Assembly: GCF_900115395.1 (NCBI RefSeq) | Contig: NZ_FOWE01000010.1 | Location: forward strand, 124,001-188,000 | DNA length: 64,000 nucleotides | Direction: 5' to 3' | Source: Geodermatophilus obscurus | GTDB lineage: Bacteria > Actinomycetota > Actinomycetes > Mycobacteriales > Geodermatophilaceae | In this document: one piece after another, positions 43,015-52,912 of the stretch | How the letters are laid out: every line of letters begins with the position of its first letter | Position numbering within the stretch: the first letter of the stretch is position 1 | Notes under the pieces: generated by a model | Database searches by the model: none | Told to the model about the DNA's origin: nothing | The model's input: only the letters and a program-made list of their open reading frames with translations | Program-made: the position numbers and the translations under genes

Positions 43015-44319
43015 ATGACCACCGAGACCCTCGCGCCGCCGCCCGTGACGACCCCGCCGGACCCCCGCACCCGCCTCGTCCGCCAGGCGCTCGTCGACTC
43101 CGGCTACGCGCTGGTGTCGCTGCCGGCCGGGATCCTCGCCTTCGTCCTGGTGGTCACCGGCGTGTCCGTGGGGGTGGGCACGCTGGTGATCTGGGTGGGG
43201 GTCGCCGTCCTCGCCGGCACCCTGCTCGCCGCCCGCGGCCTGGCCACCGTGGAGCGGGCGCAGCTGCCCGTGGTGCTCGACCGCCCGGTCCCCCGGCCCG
43301 CCTACCTCGTCCCCGACGGCGGCCGGGTGCGCCGGCTGCTCACCCCGCTTCGCGACCCGCAGTCCTGGCTCGACGCCCTGCACGCGGTGCTGCGCCTGCC
43401 GCTGGCCGTGCTCGCGTTCAGCGTCACGGTCACGTTCTGGGCCCTGGCGCTGGGTGGGATCAGCTACGGCGCCTGGGACTGGGCGCTGCCCGACCCGTCG
43501 ACCGATCCGGACAACACCGACCTGCTGGAGCTGCTCGGGTTCGAGTCCTCCTCCGGGCGGCGGATCCTCTTCTACTCGACGATCGGCCTGCTCGCGGCGG
43601 TGGTGCTGCCGTTCGCCGTCCGCGCCGTCGCGCTGCTGCACGCCCAGCTCGGCCGCGCCCTGCTCACCTCCCGCGCCGCCGCGCAGGCCGAGATCGGCCG
43701 GCTCTCCCGCGGCCGCGACGCCGCCGTCGCCGCGGAGGCCGTGGCGCTGCGCCGGCTGGAGCGCGACATCCACGACGGCCCGCAGCAGCACCTCGTGCGG
43801 CTGGGCATGGACCTCTCCCGCGCGCAGCGGCAGCTCGACCGCGACCCCGCCGCCGCCCGCACCACCCTCGCCGAGGCCGGCGTCCTCGCCCGCGAGGCGC
43901 TGGAGGAGCTGCGCGCGCTCTCCCGCGGGATCGCCCCGCCGGTGCTGGCCGACCGCGGCCTGGCCGCCGCCCTCACCGCGCTGGCCGCCCGCTCGCCGGT
44001 GCCCGTCGAGCTCGCCGTCGACCTGCCCGAGCAGCGGCTGGCTCCGGTCACCGAGAACACCGCCTACTTCGTCGTCAGCGAGGCGCTGGCCAACGTCGCC
44101 AAGCACAGCGGCGCGCGGGTGTGCCGGGTCGCGGTGGGACGGGCCGGGGACGTGCTGCGGGTCGTCGTCGAGGACGACGGCGACGGCGGGGCGCTGCTGG
44201 TCCCGGGGCACGGCCTGGCGGGGCTGGCCGACCGGCTGCGCGCCGTCGACGGCGTCCTGACCGTCGACAGCCCGCGCGGCGGCCCGACCCGGGCGACCGC
44301 CGAGCTGCCGTGGTCGTGA
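43015..44319 (+). CDS. NarL-type sensor histidine kinase
   Basis: A 434-residue protein. Residues about 25-75 and 115-215 hold four helices with a Pfam 'sensor' type extracellular loop (GAWDWALPDPSTDPDNTDLL). The HisKA_3 box LERDIHDGPQQHLVRLGMDL has the phospho-His at about residue 253. The ATPase domain has SEALANVAKHSGA (N box) and GHGLAGLADRLRAVDG (G box). Its stop overlaps the response regulator's start, so this is a coupled two-component system. The signal is unknown. Confidence 0.93.
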   Translation: MTTETLAPPPVTTPPDPRTRLVRQALVDSGYALVSLPAGILAFVLVVTGVSVGVGTLVIWVGVAVLAGTLLAARGLATVERAQLPVVLDRPVPRPAYLVPDGGRVRRLLTPLRDPQSWLDALHAVLRLPLAVLAFSVTVTFWALALGGISYGAWDWALPDPSTDPDNTDLLELLGFESSSGRRILFYSTIGLLAAVVLPFAVRAVALLHAQLGRALLTSRAAAQAEIGRLSRGRDAAVAAEAVALRRLERDIHDGPQQHLVRLGMDLSRAQRQLDRDPAAARTTLAEAGVLAREALEELRALSRGIAPPVLADRGLAAALTALAARSPVPVELAVDLPEQRLAPVTENTAYFVVSEALANVAKHSGARVCRVAVGRAGDVLRVVVEDDGDGGALLVPGHGLAGLADRLRAVDGVLTVDSPRGGPTRATAELPWS

Positions 44320-44981
44320 GCCCGGCCGGCCGGCCGCTGCGGGTGGTGCTCGGCGAGGACTCGGTCCTGCTCCGCGAGGGACTGGTCCGGCTCCTGGAGG
44401 AGGCGGGCACCACGGTCGTCGCCGCGGTCGGCGACGGCCCCTCGCTGGTGCGCGCGGTGACCGAGCTCCGTCCCGACGTCGCCGTCGTCGACGTGCGGAT
44501 GCCGCCGACGCACACCGACGAGGGGCTGCGCGCCGCCGTCGAGGTGCGCCGTGCGGTCCCGGGGACGGCGGTGCTGGTCCTCTCGCAGTACGTCGAGGTG
44601 GCCTACGCCGACGAGCTGCTGGCCGACGGCCGCGGGGGCGCGGGCTACCTGCTCAAGGACCGCGTGACCGACCTCGACCAGCTGCTCGCCGCGCTGGCCG
44701 ACGTCGTCGCCGGGGGGACCGTCCTCGACCCGCAGGTGGTCGCCCAGCTGTTCGCCCGCCGCCGCGCCGACGACCCGGTGCGGCGCCTGACCCCGCGCGA
44801 GCGGGAGGTGCTCGGGCTGATCGCCGAGGGGCACTCCAACACCGCGATCGCCCGGCAGCTGGTGGTCACCCCGGGCGCCGTCGAGAAGCACACGCAGCGG
44901 ATCTTCGCCAAGCTCGGCCTGCCGCCCGACGAGGACCGCAACAGCCGCGTGATGGCGACGCTGGCCTACCTGCGCGGCTGA
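44316..44981 (+). CDS. LuxR/NarL-family response regulator
   Basis: A 221-residue protein. The receiver starts LRVVLGEDSVLLREGLVRLL, has the phospho-acceptor Asp in VAVVDVRMPP (about residue 58) and the Lys in YLLKDRV. The C-terminal LuxR helix-turn-helix is LTPREREVLGLIAEGHSNTA, IARQLVVTPGAVEKHTQRIF. The GTG at 44316 overlaps the kinase TGA (GTGA). It converges on the MarR-like gene with a 16-base overlap. Confidence 0.95.
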   Translation: MSPAGRPLRVVLGEDSVLLREGLVRLLEEAGTTVVAAVGDGPSLVRAVTELRPDVAVVDVRMPPTHTDEGLRAAVEVRRAVPGTAVLVLSQYVEVAYADELLADGRGGAGYLLKDRVTDLDQLLAALADVVAGGTVLDPQVVAQLFARRRADDPVRRLTPREREVLGLIAEGHSNTAIARQLVVTPGAVEKHTQRIFAKLGLPPDEDRNSRVMATLAYLRG

Positions 44982-45388
44982 GCCGGCGCCTGCTCCAGGT
45001 TGGCGACCATCCGCGCCAGCCCGTGCACGACCTGCGCGTACTCCTCGGCGGTCAGCCCGTCGGCGACACGGCGGCGGAACCGGCCGACGGCCTCGGCGAC
45101 CCGCTCGTGGGCGGCGCGTCCCCCGGCGGTGAGCGACGTCGTCCCGTCGCCGGCCAGCCAGCCCCGGGCGGCGAGGTCGGCGAGCACGGCGTCGACCTGC
45201 TCGGGAGCCGCGAAGGAGGCCAGCGCCGCGACGAGGTCGGCCCGCGGAGCGGGGCGCGCGGCGAGGGAGTCGAGGACCTGCCAGTGCCGGCGGGTGAGCC
45301 CCTCGGCGGCGACGACGTCGTCGAGCCCGCGCTCGAGCAGCTCGTCGAGCCGCCTCACCCACCACCCGACCGGCCGCTGGCGCTCCAC
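44966..45388 (-). CDS. MarR-like winged-helix protein
   Basis: A 140-residue protein. VGWWVRRLDELLERGLDDVV starts the dimer helices; [20 protein letters not shown], then DAVLADLAARGWLAGDG and LTAGGRAAHERVAEAVGRFR form the winged helix and the usual MarR C-terminus. The GTG at 45388 gives the expected length; the frame is open further upstream without a ribosome site. It is divergent from the Eis-like gene by 64 bases and may regulate it. Confidence 0.82.
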   Translation of the reverse strand: MERQRPVGWWVRRLDELLERGLDDVVAAEGLTRRHWQVLDSLAARPAPRADLVAALASFAAPEQVDAVLADLAARGWLAGDGTTSLTAGGRAAHERVAEAVGRFRRRVADGLTAEEYAQVVHGLARMVANLEQAPAQPRR

Positions 45389-45452
45389 CGCTGCATCGTG
45401 GCACCGCGATACGAGGTCGCGGGGCGTCGTCCCCGCCCGGTAGACAGCAGGG

Positions 45453-46700
45453 GTGACCGATCCCGCCGGCCCGCCCCAGTTGCGCCCGATCACCGACGAG
45501 GAGTGGCCGGCCTTCACCCGCGCCATGTTCGACACGTTCGGCGAGGAGCCGCCCGCCTCCTACCTCGACGCCGTCCCCTCCGTCGCCGAGCTGGACCGGA
45601 CGCTGGGCCTGTGGGACGGCGACCGGGTCGTGGCGACGGCGGGCATCTACAGCCGCGAGCTCACCGTGCCCGGCGCCGTCGTGCCCTGCGCCGGGATCAC
45701 CTGGGTGAGCGTGGCGCCGACCCACCGGCGGCGCGGGGTGCTCACCGAGGTCATGCGGCGCCAGCTGACCGAGCTGCACGAGCAGGAGCGGGAGCCGGTC
45801 GCGGCGCTGTGGGCGTCGGAGTCGTCGATCTACGGCCGCTTCGGCTACGCGCCGGCCACCTGGCGCGGCGCGCTGTCCGGCGAGGTGTCCCGGCTGCGGC
45901 TGCGCCCGGACGTCGACCTCGGCACCGGGCGGGTGGACCGGGTGGACGCGGACGGCTACCGGGCCGCCGCCGTGGGCCTGCACGACCGGCTGCGCCGGAC
46001 GGTGCCGGGCAACATGGCCCGCGACGACCGCTGGTGGGACCGGCAGCTGCGCGACGACCCCGACCAGCGTCGCGGGGCCTCCGCGCGCCGGTACCTGCTG
46101 CACACCGAGGCCGACGGCACGGTGAGCGGCTACGCCGCGTTCCGCGTGCGCGCCCACTGGTCCGACGACGGCCTGCCCGACGGCACCGTCGTGGTCGAGG
46201 AACTCCGCGGCGACCGGCCGACGGCCTCCGCCGCGCTGTGGCGGTTCCTGCTGTCGCTGGACCTGGTGCGCACGATGCGCGCCCCCGGCGCCTCACCGGA
46301 CGAGCCGCTGCGCCACCTGCTCGCCGACCCGCGGGCGCTGCGCTCCCGGCCCTGGGACGCGCTGTGGGTGCGGCTGGTCGACGTCGGCCGGGCCCTGGCC
46401 GCGCGCCGCTACCCGGCCCCGGTCGAGCTGGTGATCGAGGTCCGCGACACCACGTGCCCGTGGAACGACGGCCGGTGGTGGCTGCGCGGGCACCCGGCCG
46501 GGGCGTTCTGCGCCCGCACCGACGGTGACCCGGACCTGGTGGTCGACGTGGAGGCGCTGTCCGCGGCCTACCTGGGCGGGGTCTCGCTGGCGACGCTGCA
46601 GGCGGCCGGCCGGGTGACCGAGGTGAGCCCCGGGGCGGTGGTCCAGGCCGGCACGGCGTTCCGCTGGCCGGTCACGCCCTGGTGCCCCGACGAGTTCTAG
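45453..46700 (+). CDS. Eis-like GNAT N-acetyltransferase
   Basis: A 415-residue protein with the three-part Eis plan. A GNAT domain (ITWVSVAPTHRRRGVLTEVM acetyl-CoA loop; ALWASESSIYGRFGYAPAT) is followed by a second GNAT-like domain and a sterol-carrier-like tail ending in a C-terminal carboxylate region (GTAFRWPVTPWCPDEF). Members such as M. tuberculosis Eis acetylate aminoglycosides and protein lysines. The final stop directly abuts the rpiB stop on the other strand. Confidence 0.93.
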   Translation: MTDPAGPPQLRPITDEEWPAFTRAMFDTFGEEPPASYLDAVPSVAELDRTLGLWDGDRVVATAGIYSRELTVPGAVVPCAGITWVSVAPTHRRRGVLTEVMRRQLTELHEQEREPVAALWASESSIYGRFGYAPATWRGALSGEVSRLRLRPDVDLGTGRVDRVDADGYRAAAVGLHDRLRRTVPGNMARDDRWWDRQLRDDPDQRRGASARRYLLHTEADGTVSGYAAFRVRAHWSDDGLPDGTVVVEELRGDRPTASAALWRFLLSLDLVRTMRAPGASPDEPLRHLLADPRALRSRPWDALWVRLVDVGRALAARRYPAPVELVIEVRDTTCPWNDGRWWLRGHPAGAFCARTDGDPDLVVDVEALSAAYLGGVSLATLQAAGRVTEVSPGAVVQAGTAFRWPVTPWCPDEF

Positions 46701-47192
46701 TCAGACGACGTCACCGCGCGTCGGCAGGCCACCCGCGGGGCGGTGCCGGTTCTGCTCGTAGTCGTGGACCAGCCCGATGCGCCGCGCGTGCCGCTCCTCC
46801 CCGCTCCACGGGGAGGCGAGGAAGTGCAGCACCAACGCCGTGGCCTCCTCGACGGAGTGCTGGCGGGCGCCGATCGCGCAGACGTTCGCGTCGTTGTGCC
46901 CGCGGGCGAGCTCGGCGGTCTCCCGGTTCCACACCAGCGCGGCGCGCACGCCGGGGACCTTGTTCGCCGCGATCTGCTCGCCGTTGCCCGAGCCGCCGAT
47001 GACGACGCCGAGGGTGCCGGGCTCCACCACCACCCGCTCGCCGACCTCGAAGCAGAACGGCGGGTAGTCGTCCTGCGGGTCGTACTCGTGGGCGCCGCAG
47101 TCGACCGGCTCGTGCCCGGCCTCGGTGAGCGCCTGCTTGAGGTGCTCCTTGAACTCCAGCCCGGCGTGGTCGGTGCCGACGAAGACGCGCAT
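46701..47192 (-). CDS. rpiB: Ribose-5-phosphate isomerase B
   Basis: A 163-residue RpiB/LacAB protein. The start MRVFVGTDHAGLEFKEHL has the catalytic Asp of TDHAG. GGSGNGEQIAANKVPGVRAA is the actinobacterial form in which a Glu replaces the Cys used as base in E. coli RpiB, as in M. tuberculosis Rv2465c. WNRETAELARGHNDANVCAI and GARQHS complete the phosphate site. It interconverts ribose 5-phosphate and ribulose 5-phosphate in the pentose phosphate pathway. Confidence 0.96.
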   Translation of the reverse strand: MRVFVGTDHAGLEFKEHLKQALTEAGHEPVDCGAHEYDPQDDYPPFCFEVGERVVVEPGTLGVVIGGSGNGEQIAANKVPGVRAALVWNRETAELARGHNDANVCAIGARQHSVEEATALVLHFLASPWSGEERHARRIGLVHDYEQNRHRPAGGLPTRGDVV

Positions 47193-47218
47193 GGCCGCGA
47201 GTCTGTCAGGGTCGCCCC

Positions 47219-47887
47219 GTGGCGGTTCTCGGGGTCGACGGCTGGCGCGGGCGCTGGGTCGGTGCCCTCCTCGACGGGCGCGCGGTCCGGCTGCTGGACC
47301 TGCCCGACGCCGGCGCCGTCCTCGCCGTCCCCGACGTCGAGGTGGTCGCCGTCGACATGCCGATCGGGCTGTCCGACGACGGCCCGCGCGCCTGCGACGT
47401 CGCCGCCCGGGCCCGCCTCGGGCGGGCCGGCAGCTCGGTCTTCCCGGCGCCCGTGCGGGCGGTGCTGGCCACCGACGACTACGCCGAGGCGCGCCGGGTC
47501 TCCGTCGCCGCCACCGGCGGGACGTCGCTGTCGGCGCAGGCCTTCCAGCTCGTGCGGTCGATCCGGTCCCTCGACGACGCCCTGGGCGACCCGCCCGCCG
47601 GCCACGTCGTCGAGGTGCACCCCGAGCTGGCCTTCCGCGCGCTCGACCCCACCGTCGCCGACCCGAAGGGCACCGCGCGCGGGCTGGCGCAGCGGCTGGC
47701 GGCGCTGCGCCCGGTGATGGACGTCGACGCCGCGCTGCTCGCCGCGCCGCCGAGGGTCCCGGCCGTCGACGCGCTGGACGCGTGCGCCGCGGCGTGGTCG
47801 GCCCGGCGGGTCGCCGACGGCGTCGCCGACTGCCTCGGGGACGGCGCGACCGACGCCCGCGGCCGCCCGATGCGGATCTGCTGGTGA
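47219..47887 (+). CDS. DUF429 protein
   Basis: A 222-residue protein. VLGVDGWRGRWVGALLDGRA at the start and VEVVAVDMPIGLSDDGPRAC, then FPAPVRAVL and VVEVHPELAFRAL are the DUF429 signatures, an RNase H-like fold with conserved acidic residues and no known activity. It is divergent from rpiB by 26 bases, and its stop overlaps the MBL-fold gene's GTG (GTGA). Confidence 0.9.
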   Translation: MAVLGVDGWRGRWVGALLDGRAVRLLDLPDAGAVLAVPDVEVVAVDMPIGLSDDGPRACDVAARARLGRAGSSVFPAPVRAVLATDDYAEARRVSVAATGGTSLSAQAFQLVRSIRSLDDALGDPPAGHVVEVHPELAFRALDPTVADPKGTARGLAQRLAALRPVMDVDAALLAAPPRVPAVDALDACAAAWSARRVADGVADCLGDGATDARGRPMRICW

Positions 47888-48660
47888 CCTTCGCCGAGGT
47901 CGCCGACGGGGTGTTCGTCCGCCGGCACGCGTCGCTGGACCTCAACTGCGGGCTGGTGGTCGGCGACGGCGCCTGCCTGGTCGTCGACACCCGCTCCTCC
48001 CCCGCCGAGGCCGCCGACCTCCTCGCCGCGGTGCGCCGGGTGACCCCGCACCCGTGGACGGTCGTCAACACCCACGCCCACTTCGACCACTGCTTCGGCA
48101 ACGCCGCGTTCCGGCCGGCGACCGTCTGGGGCTCGCGCGGGTGCGCGGCGGACCTGCTCGCCACCGGGGAGGCGCAGCGGTCGGCCCGGGTCGCCGAGCT
48201 CCTCGCCGGGGGCGACGCCGACGCCGCGGACCAGGTGCGGCGGGCGCCGCTGGACCCGCCGGACGCGCTCGTCGACGACGTCGCGGTGCTCGACGTCGGC
48301 GGCGTCGAGGTGGTGCTGCGGTTCCTCGGGCGCGGGCACACCCGGCACGACCTCGTGGTGGAGGTCGACGTGGTGGAGGTCGACGAGCACGTCGTCTTCG
48401 CGGGGGACCTGGTGGAGGAGGGCGCGCCGCCGGCGTTCGAGGACGCCTTCCCCGCCGAGTGGCCGGCGACGCTCGGGCGGCTGCACCTGCTCGCGCCGGG
48501 CCCGGTCGTGCCCGGGCACGGCGCCGTCGTGGACGCCGGCTTCGTCGGCACCCAGCGGCAGGAGCTGCTGGCCGTGCTGGCGGCCGTCCGGGAGGGCCGG
48601 CTCGACCGCGGTCCCTACGACGAGGCGACGATGCGGACGGCCGCCTCGCGGCTCGGGTGA
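47884..48660 (+). CDS. Metallo-beta-lactamase-fold hydrolase
   Basis: A 258-residue protein. VNTHAHFDHCFGN is the HxHxDH zinc motif; VFAGDLVEEGAPPAF has the bridging Asp and VVPGHGAVVDAGFV the last His. It belongs to the large hydrolase group that includes glyoxalase II-like and RNase Z-like proteins; the substrate is unknown. Translation is coupled to the DUF429 gene. Confidence 0.92.
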   Translation: MTFAEVADGVFVRRHASLDLNCGLVVGDGACLVVDTRSSPAEAADLLAAVRRVTPHPWTVVNTHAHFDHCFGNAAFRPATVWGSRGCAADLLATGEAQRSARVAELLAGGDADAADQVRRAPLDPPDALVDDVAVLDVGGVEVVLRFLGRGHTRHDLVVEVDVVEVDEHVVFAGDLVEEGAPPAFEDAFPAEWPATLGRLHLLAPGPVVPGHGAVVDAGFVGTQRQELLAVLAAVREGRLDRGPYDEATMRTAASRLG

Positions 48661-48676
48661 GGCAGCGGGGTCCTCC

Positions 48677-49441
48677 TCAGGTGAGGCGGCGGACCACCGG
48701 CAGTGGCAGGACCCGCAGCAGCGCCGACACCGGGCGCCACGGCCACTCGGGCACGTAGGCGCGCACCGGCTCCCGCTCGATCGCGGCGACGAGGGCGTCG
48801 ACCCCGGTGTCGAGGTCGACGGTGAACGGGCCGCGCCGGCCGGCGTTCAGCTCGGTGGCGATGTAGCCGGGCAGCACCGTGGTGACCCGGATGCCGGCGC
48901 CGAGCAGGTCGGCGCGGATGCCCTCGGCGAGCGCGTTGAGCGCGGCCTTGCTGGCGCCGTAGGCGGTGGCGCGGCGCATGCCGCGGACGGAGGCCACCGA
49001 ACTGACGACGACCAGGTGACCCGAGCCCTGCGCGCGGAACAGCTCGACCGCGGCCTCGCACTGGGCGTGGGTACCGAGCACGTTGGTGACCAGGACGGCG
49101 CGGTTGACCGCCGGCCTCCCGCTGCCGACGGGCGCCCCGTTGCCGATGCCGGCGTTGGCGACGAAGCGGTCGATGCCGCCCAGCTCGGCGGCCAGCGCCG
49201 GGACGCCCGCGGCGACGGCCCCGGCGTCGTCGACGTCGATGGCGGCCGTGGCCACCCGGATGCCAGGGGAGGCGGCCAGCAGCTCCCTGCGCAGCTCGTC
49301 CAGCAGCGGCCCGCGGCGGGCGACGAGGGCGAGGTCGCGCCCGCGGGCGGCGAACCGGTGGGCCATGCCCCGGCCCAGGCCGGAGCTGGCGCCGGTGATC
49401 AGGATGCGCTGGCGGACGGGTCGCGACACGCCCGGCAGCAT
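48677..49441 (-). CDS. Short-chain dehydrogenase/reductase
   Basis: A 254-residue classical SDR. ILITGASSGLGRGMAHRFAA is the cofactor site, FVANAGIGNGAP the NAG motif, VVVSSVASVRGMRRATAYGA SKAALNAL-type active site with Ser and Y-x3-K. RGRDLALVARR suggests NADPH preference. The ATG at 49441 is chosen because upstream residues are not family-like; a GTG a few codons later is an alternative. Substrate unknown. Confidence 0.92.
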   Translation of the reverse strand: MLPGVSRPVRQRILITGASSGLGRGMAHRFAARGRDLALVARRGPLLDELRRELLAASPGIRVATAAIDVDDAGAVAAGVPALAAELGGIDRFVANAGIGNGAPVGSGRPAVNRAVLVTNVLGTHAQCEAAVELFRAQGSGHLVVVSSVASVRGMRRATAYGASKAALNALAEGIRADLLGAGIRVTTVLPGYIATELNAGRRGPFTVDLDTGVDALVAAIEREPVRAYVPEWPWRPVSALLRVLPLPVVRRLT

Positions 49442-49501
49442 GTCACCCGCGCACCTCCGCGGATGTGCCCGGTGCACGTCCGCGGAAGTGTGCGGAGGGG
49501 T

Positions 49502-50164
49502 TCACGAGCGGGTCAGCTCGAGCGTGTCGGCCGGCACCGAGGACATGTCCGGGCCGCTGGTGCGGGTGCGCTTGAGCTCCCAGAAGTCGGGGAGGTTGGC
49601 GAGCAGGACGGCGCCGTCGAAGGCCTTGCCGGCGTCCTCGCCCGTGGGCACCTGGCTGATGACCGGGCCGAAGAAGGCCACGCCGTCGATGTGCATGACC
49701 GGGGTGCCGACGTCGTCGCCGACCGGGTCCATGCCCGCGTGGTGGCTCTTCTCCAGCGCCTCGTCGTAGTCGGTGGAGGTCGCGGCCTGCGCGAGCTCGG
49801 CCGGCAGGCCGACCTTCTCCAGCGCCGGCGCGATCAGCTCGTCGAGCTCCCTCTCCTCGTGGTGCCGGAGCGTGCCCATGGCGGTGTAGAGGTCGCCGAG
49901 GACCTCGTCGCCGTGCTGCTGGGCGGCGGCGACGGCCACCCGGACCGGGCCCCACGCCTGCTCCATCATCTGCTGGTACTCCGGCGGCAGGTCACGACCG
50001 CGGTTGAGCACCGCCAGCGACATGACGTGCCAGTGCAGGTCGATGTCGCGGACCTTCGCCGCCTCGAGCACCCAGCGGCTGGTCAGCCACGCCCACGGAC
50101 ACAGCGGGTCGAACCAGAAGTCGACGCGGGCCCGGGTGGGGGCGCTCTGGACTGCCTCGGTCAT
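49502..50164 (-). CDS. Mycothiol-dependent nitroreductase-like DsbA-family protein
   Basis: A 220-residue thioredoxin-fold protein. [20 protein letters not shown] has the active Cys22 in the CPW motif of M. tuberculosis Rv2466c, where the second position is also not a simple CxxC pair (CPWA here). [20 protein letters not shown] and [20 protein letters not shown] (cis-Pro) follow the same pattern. Rv2466c uses mycothiol to reduce nitro compounds and to protect from oxidative stress. It is divergent from pepN, as in M. tuberculosis. Confidence 0.92.
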   Translation of the reverse strand: MTEAVQSAPTRARVDFWFDPLCPWAWLTSRWVLEAAKVRDIDLHWHVMSLAVLNRGRDLPPEYQQMMEQAWGPVRVAVAAAQQHGDEVLGDLYTAMGTLRHHEERELDELIAPALEKVGLPAELAQAATSTDYDEALEKSHHAGMDPVGDDVGTPVMHIDGVAFFGPVISQVPTGEDAGKAFDGAVLLANLPDFWELKRTRTSGPDMSSVPADTLELTRS

Positions 50165-50294
50165 CGGTGGTCTCCCTCTCGTGGTCCGGTTCGCCGGCCC
50201 GGTGCGGACGGGCCGCTGCCGCTGGCAAGTGCCCCGCGCGGCCGGTTGTTCCCCGTGCCCGCCGGGCGTGTCGGGCGTCCGTAGGCTGCCGGGC

Positions 50295-52844
50295 GTGGCC
50301 GTACCCAACCTGACCCGCGACGACGCCGCCGCGCGCGCCCGCCTGCTGGCCGTCGACAGCTACGACCTGCGCTTCGACCTGACCGACGGCGACGGCCGTC
50401 CCGGCGCCGGGACCTTCCGCTCGACGACGACGGTGACGTTCACCTGCCGCGAACCGGGGGCGGGCACGTTCGTCGACCTCGTCGCCGAGACCGTGCGGTC
50501 GGCCACGCTCAACGGGGTCGAGCTCGACGTCTCCACCTACACCGAGGAGGGCGGCCTGCCGCTGCCCGGCCTGGCCGCGGAGAACACCCTCGTCGTCGAC
50601 GCCGACTGCCGGTACTCCAACTCCGGCGAGGGCCTGCACCGCTTCGAGGACCCCGAGGACGGGCAGGTCTACCTCTACACGCACTTCGAGCCGGCCGAGG
50701 CCAAGCGCGTCTTCGCCTGCTTCGACCAGCCCGACCTCAAGGGCACCTACGCCGTCCACGTCGTCGCGCCGTTCGACTGGCAGGTCGTCTCCAACACCGG
50801 CGGCCGCACCATCGAGGCCGGCCCCGGCGGCTCGCAGCTGGTGCACTTCGAGCCCACGAAGCGGCTCTCGACCTACCTGGTCGCGCTCATCGCCGGGCCC
50901 TACGCGCGGGTCACGGACGCCTACGAGGGCATCCCGCTGGCGCTGTACTGCCGCGCCTCGCTGGCCCAGCACCTCGACCCCGAGGAGCTCTTCCGGGTCA
51001 CCAAGCAGGGCTTCGAGTTCTACCACCGGGTGTTCGACTACCCGTACCCGTTCGACAAGTACGACCAGCTGTTCGTCCCGGAGTTCAACGCCGGCGCCAT
51101 GGAGAACGCGGGCGCGGTGACGGTGCTGGAGGACTACGTCTTCCGCTCGCGCACCAGCCGCGCCCGCTACGAGCGGCGCGCCGAGACGGTGCTGCACGAG
51201 CTCGCGCACATGTGGTTCGGCGACCTCGTGACCATGCGCTGGTGGGACGACCTCTGGCTCAACGAGTCCTTCGCCACCTACATCTCCACGCTGTGCCAGG
51301 CCGAGGCCACCGAGTACACGACCGCGTGGACGACGTTCGCCAACACCGAGAAGGCCTGGGCCTACGCGCAGGACCAGCTGCCCTCCACCCACCCGATCGC
51401 CGCCGACATGGTCGACGTCGCCGCCGTCGAGGTGAACTTCGACGGGATCACCTACGCCAAGGGCGCCTCGGTGCTCAAGCAGCTGGTGGCCTACGTCGGC
51501 CGCGAGGAGTTCCTCGCCGGGATCCGGCAGTACTTCCGCGACCACGAGTACGGCAACACCACGCTGGCCGACCTGCTCGACCCGCTGTCGGCGGCCACCG
51601 GCCGGGACCTCTCCGAGTGGTCGGCGCAGTGGCTGGAGACCAGCCAGGTCAACACCCTGCGGCCGGTGTACGAGCTCGACGACGACGGCCGCTACGCCTC
51701 CTTCGCGATCGAGCAGACCGCGGTCCCCGAGCACCCGGTGCTGCGCCGGCACCGCCTCGCCGTCGGCCTCTACGACCGCGGGCCCGGCGGGCTGACCCGC
51801 ACCACCCGCGTCGAGCTCGACGTCGACGGCGCCCGCACCGAGGTGACCGAGCTGCTCGGGCACCCGGCCGCCGACCTCGTGCTGGTCAACGACGACGACC
51901 TGACCTACGCCAAGCTCCGCCTCGACGAGCGCTCCCTGGCCACCCTGCGCACCGACATCGGCGCCCTCCCCGACTCGCTGCCGCGGGCGCTGTGCTGGTC
52001 GGCGGCGTGGGACATGACCCGCGACGCCGAGCTGCCCGCGCGCGACTGGGTGCAGCTGGTGCTGGCCGGCATCGACGCCGAGACCGAGATCAGCGTGGTG
52101 CAGTCGCTGCTGGCCCGGGTGCAGTCGGCGCTGACGTCCTACGTCGACCCGGCCTGGGCCGACACGGGGTGGACGGCGCTGGCGGACAAGGCGCTGCAGG
52201 CGCTGGAGGCCGCCGGGCCGGGCAGCGACGAGCAGCTGCAGTGGTCGCGCACGCTGGCCGCGGCCGCCCGGACCGAGGAGCACGCCGCGGTGCTGCGCGG
52301 GCTGCTCGACGGCTCGCGCACGGTTGAGGGGCTGGCCGTCGACGCCGACGCCCGCTGGGCCTTCCTCGGCGGGCTGGTCGCGATCGGGGCGGCCGGCGAC
52401 GCCGAGATCGCCGCCGAGGCCGAGCGCGACGCCACGGCCACCGGCATCCGCCGCGCCGCCACCGCCCGCGCGCTCCGGCCGACCGCGGAGGCCAAGGCGG
52501 AGGCCTGGCAGCAGGCCTTCCACGACGCCGACGTGCCCAACGCCGTGCACGAGGCGCTGGTGGCCGGCTTCTGGCACCCGGCGCAGCGCGAGCTGACCGC
52601 GGGCTACGTCGAGCGCTACTTCGCCGAGATCGGCCCGATGTGGGAGCGGCGGCCGGGCGAGATCGCCAAGAACGCCGTGCAGTACCTGTTCCCGCCGGTG
52701 GTCGAGGAGCGCACACTGCAGGCCGCCGACGCGTGGCTCGGGCAGGAGGGGCACCCCGCTCCCCTGCACCGGCTGGTGTCCGAGGGCCGCGACGGGATCG
52801 CCCGCGCCCTGCGCGCCCGGCAGCGGGACGCCGCCGGCAGCTGA
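50295..52844 (+). CDS. pepN: Aminopeptidase N (M1 family)
   Basis: An 849-residue protein of the expected length. [20 protein letters not shown] has the GAMEN exopeptidase motif. [20 protein letters not shown] and DLWLNESFA form HExxH-x18-E (about residues 301-323) that binds zinc. The N-terminal beta domain has [17 protein letters not shown], and a helical ERAP1-like C-terminal domain ends the protein. It removes N-terminal residues from peptides in the cytoplasm. The start GTG at 50295 has no strong ribosome site. Confidence 0.97.
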   Translation: MAVPNLTRDDAAARARLLAVDSYDLRFDLTDGDGRPGAGTFRSTTTVTFTCREPGAGTFVDLVAETVRSATLNGVELDVSTYTEEGGLPLPGLAAENTLVVDADCRYSNSGEGLHRFEDPEDGQVYLYTHFEPAEAKRVFACFDQPDLKGTYAVHVVAPFDWQVVSNTGGRTIEAGPGGSQLVHFEPTKRLSTYLVALIAGPYARVTDAYEGIPLALYCRASLAQHLDPEELFRVTKQGFEFYHRVFDYPYPFDKYDQLFVPEFNAGAMENAGAVTVLEDYVFRSRTSRARYERRAETVLHELAHMWFGDLVTMRWWDDLWLNESFATYISTLCQAEATEYTTAWTTFANTEKAWAYAQDQLPSTHPIAADMVDVAAVEVNFDGITYAKGASVLKQLVAYVGREEFLAGIRQYFRDHEYGNTTLADLLDPLSAATGRDLSEWSAQWLETSQVNTLRPVYELDDDGRYASFAIEQTAVPEHPVLRRHRLAVGLYDRGPGGLTRTTRVELDVDGARTEVTELLGHPAADLVLVNDDDLTYAKLRLDERSLATLRTDIGALPDSLPRALCWSAAWDMTRDAELPARDWVQLVLAGIDAETEISVVQSLLARVQSALTSYVDPAWADTGWTALADKALQALEAAGPGSDEQLQWSRTLAAAARTEEHAAVLRGLLDGSRTVEGLAVDADARWAFLGGLVAIGAAGDAEIAAEAERDATATGIRRAATARALRPTAEAKAEAWQQAFHDADVPNAVHEALVAGFWHPAQRELTAGYVERYFAEIGPMWERRPGEIAKNAVQYLFPPVVEERTLQAADAWLGQEGHPAPLHRLVSEGRDGIARALRARQRDAAGS

Positions 52845-52855
52845 GGAACGGAACA

Positions 52856-52893
52856 CGAGAGGCCCAGGACCCGGCGGGGTCCTGGGCCTCTCG
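52856..52893. terminator. 17-base-pair hairpin after pepN
   Basis: CGAGAGGCCCAGGACCC and its exact complement flank a four-base loop (GGCG), 12 bases after the pepN stop and 20 bases after (in its direction) the DUF5130 stop. It ends both convergent transcripts. A short T-containing tail (CGTTCT) follows. Confidence 0.88.
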
Positions 52894-52912
52894 CGTTCTG
52901 CGGGTCCGTCGT

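Noticed and set aside
49992-52856. A 954-codon frame antisense to pepN
   Set aside because: pepN has all its catalytic motifs on the other strand; the antisense product has no recognisable fold and mirrors codon bias.
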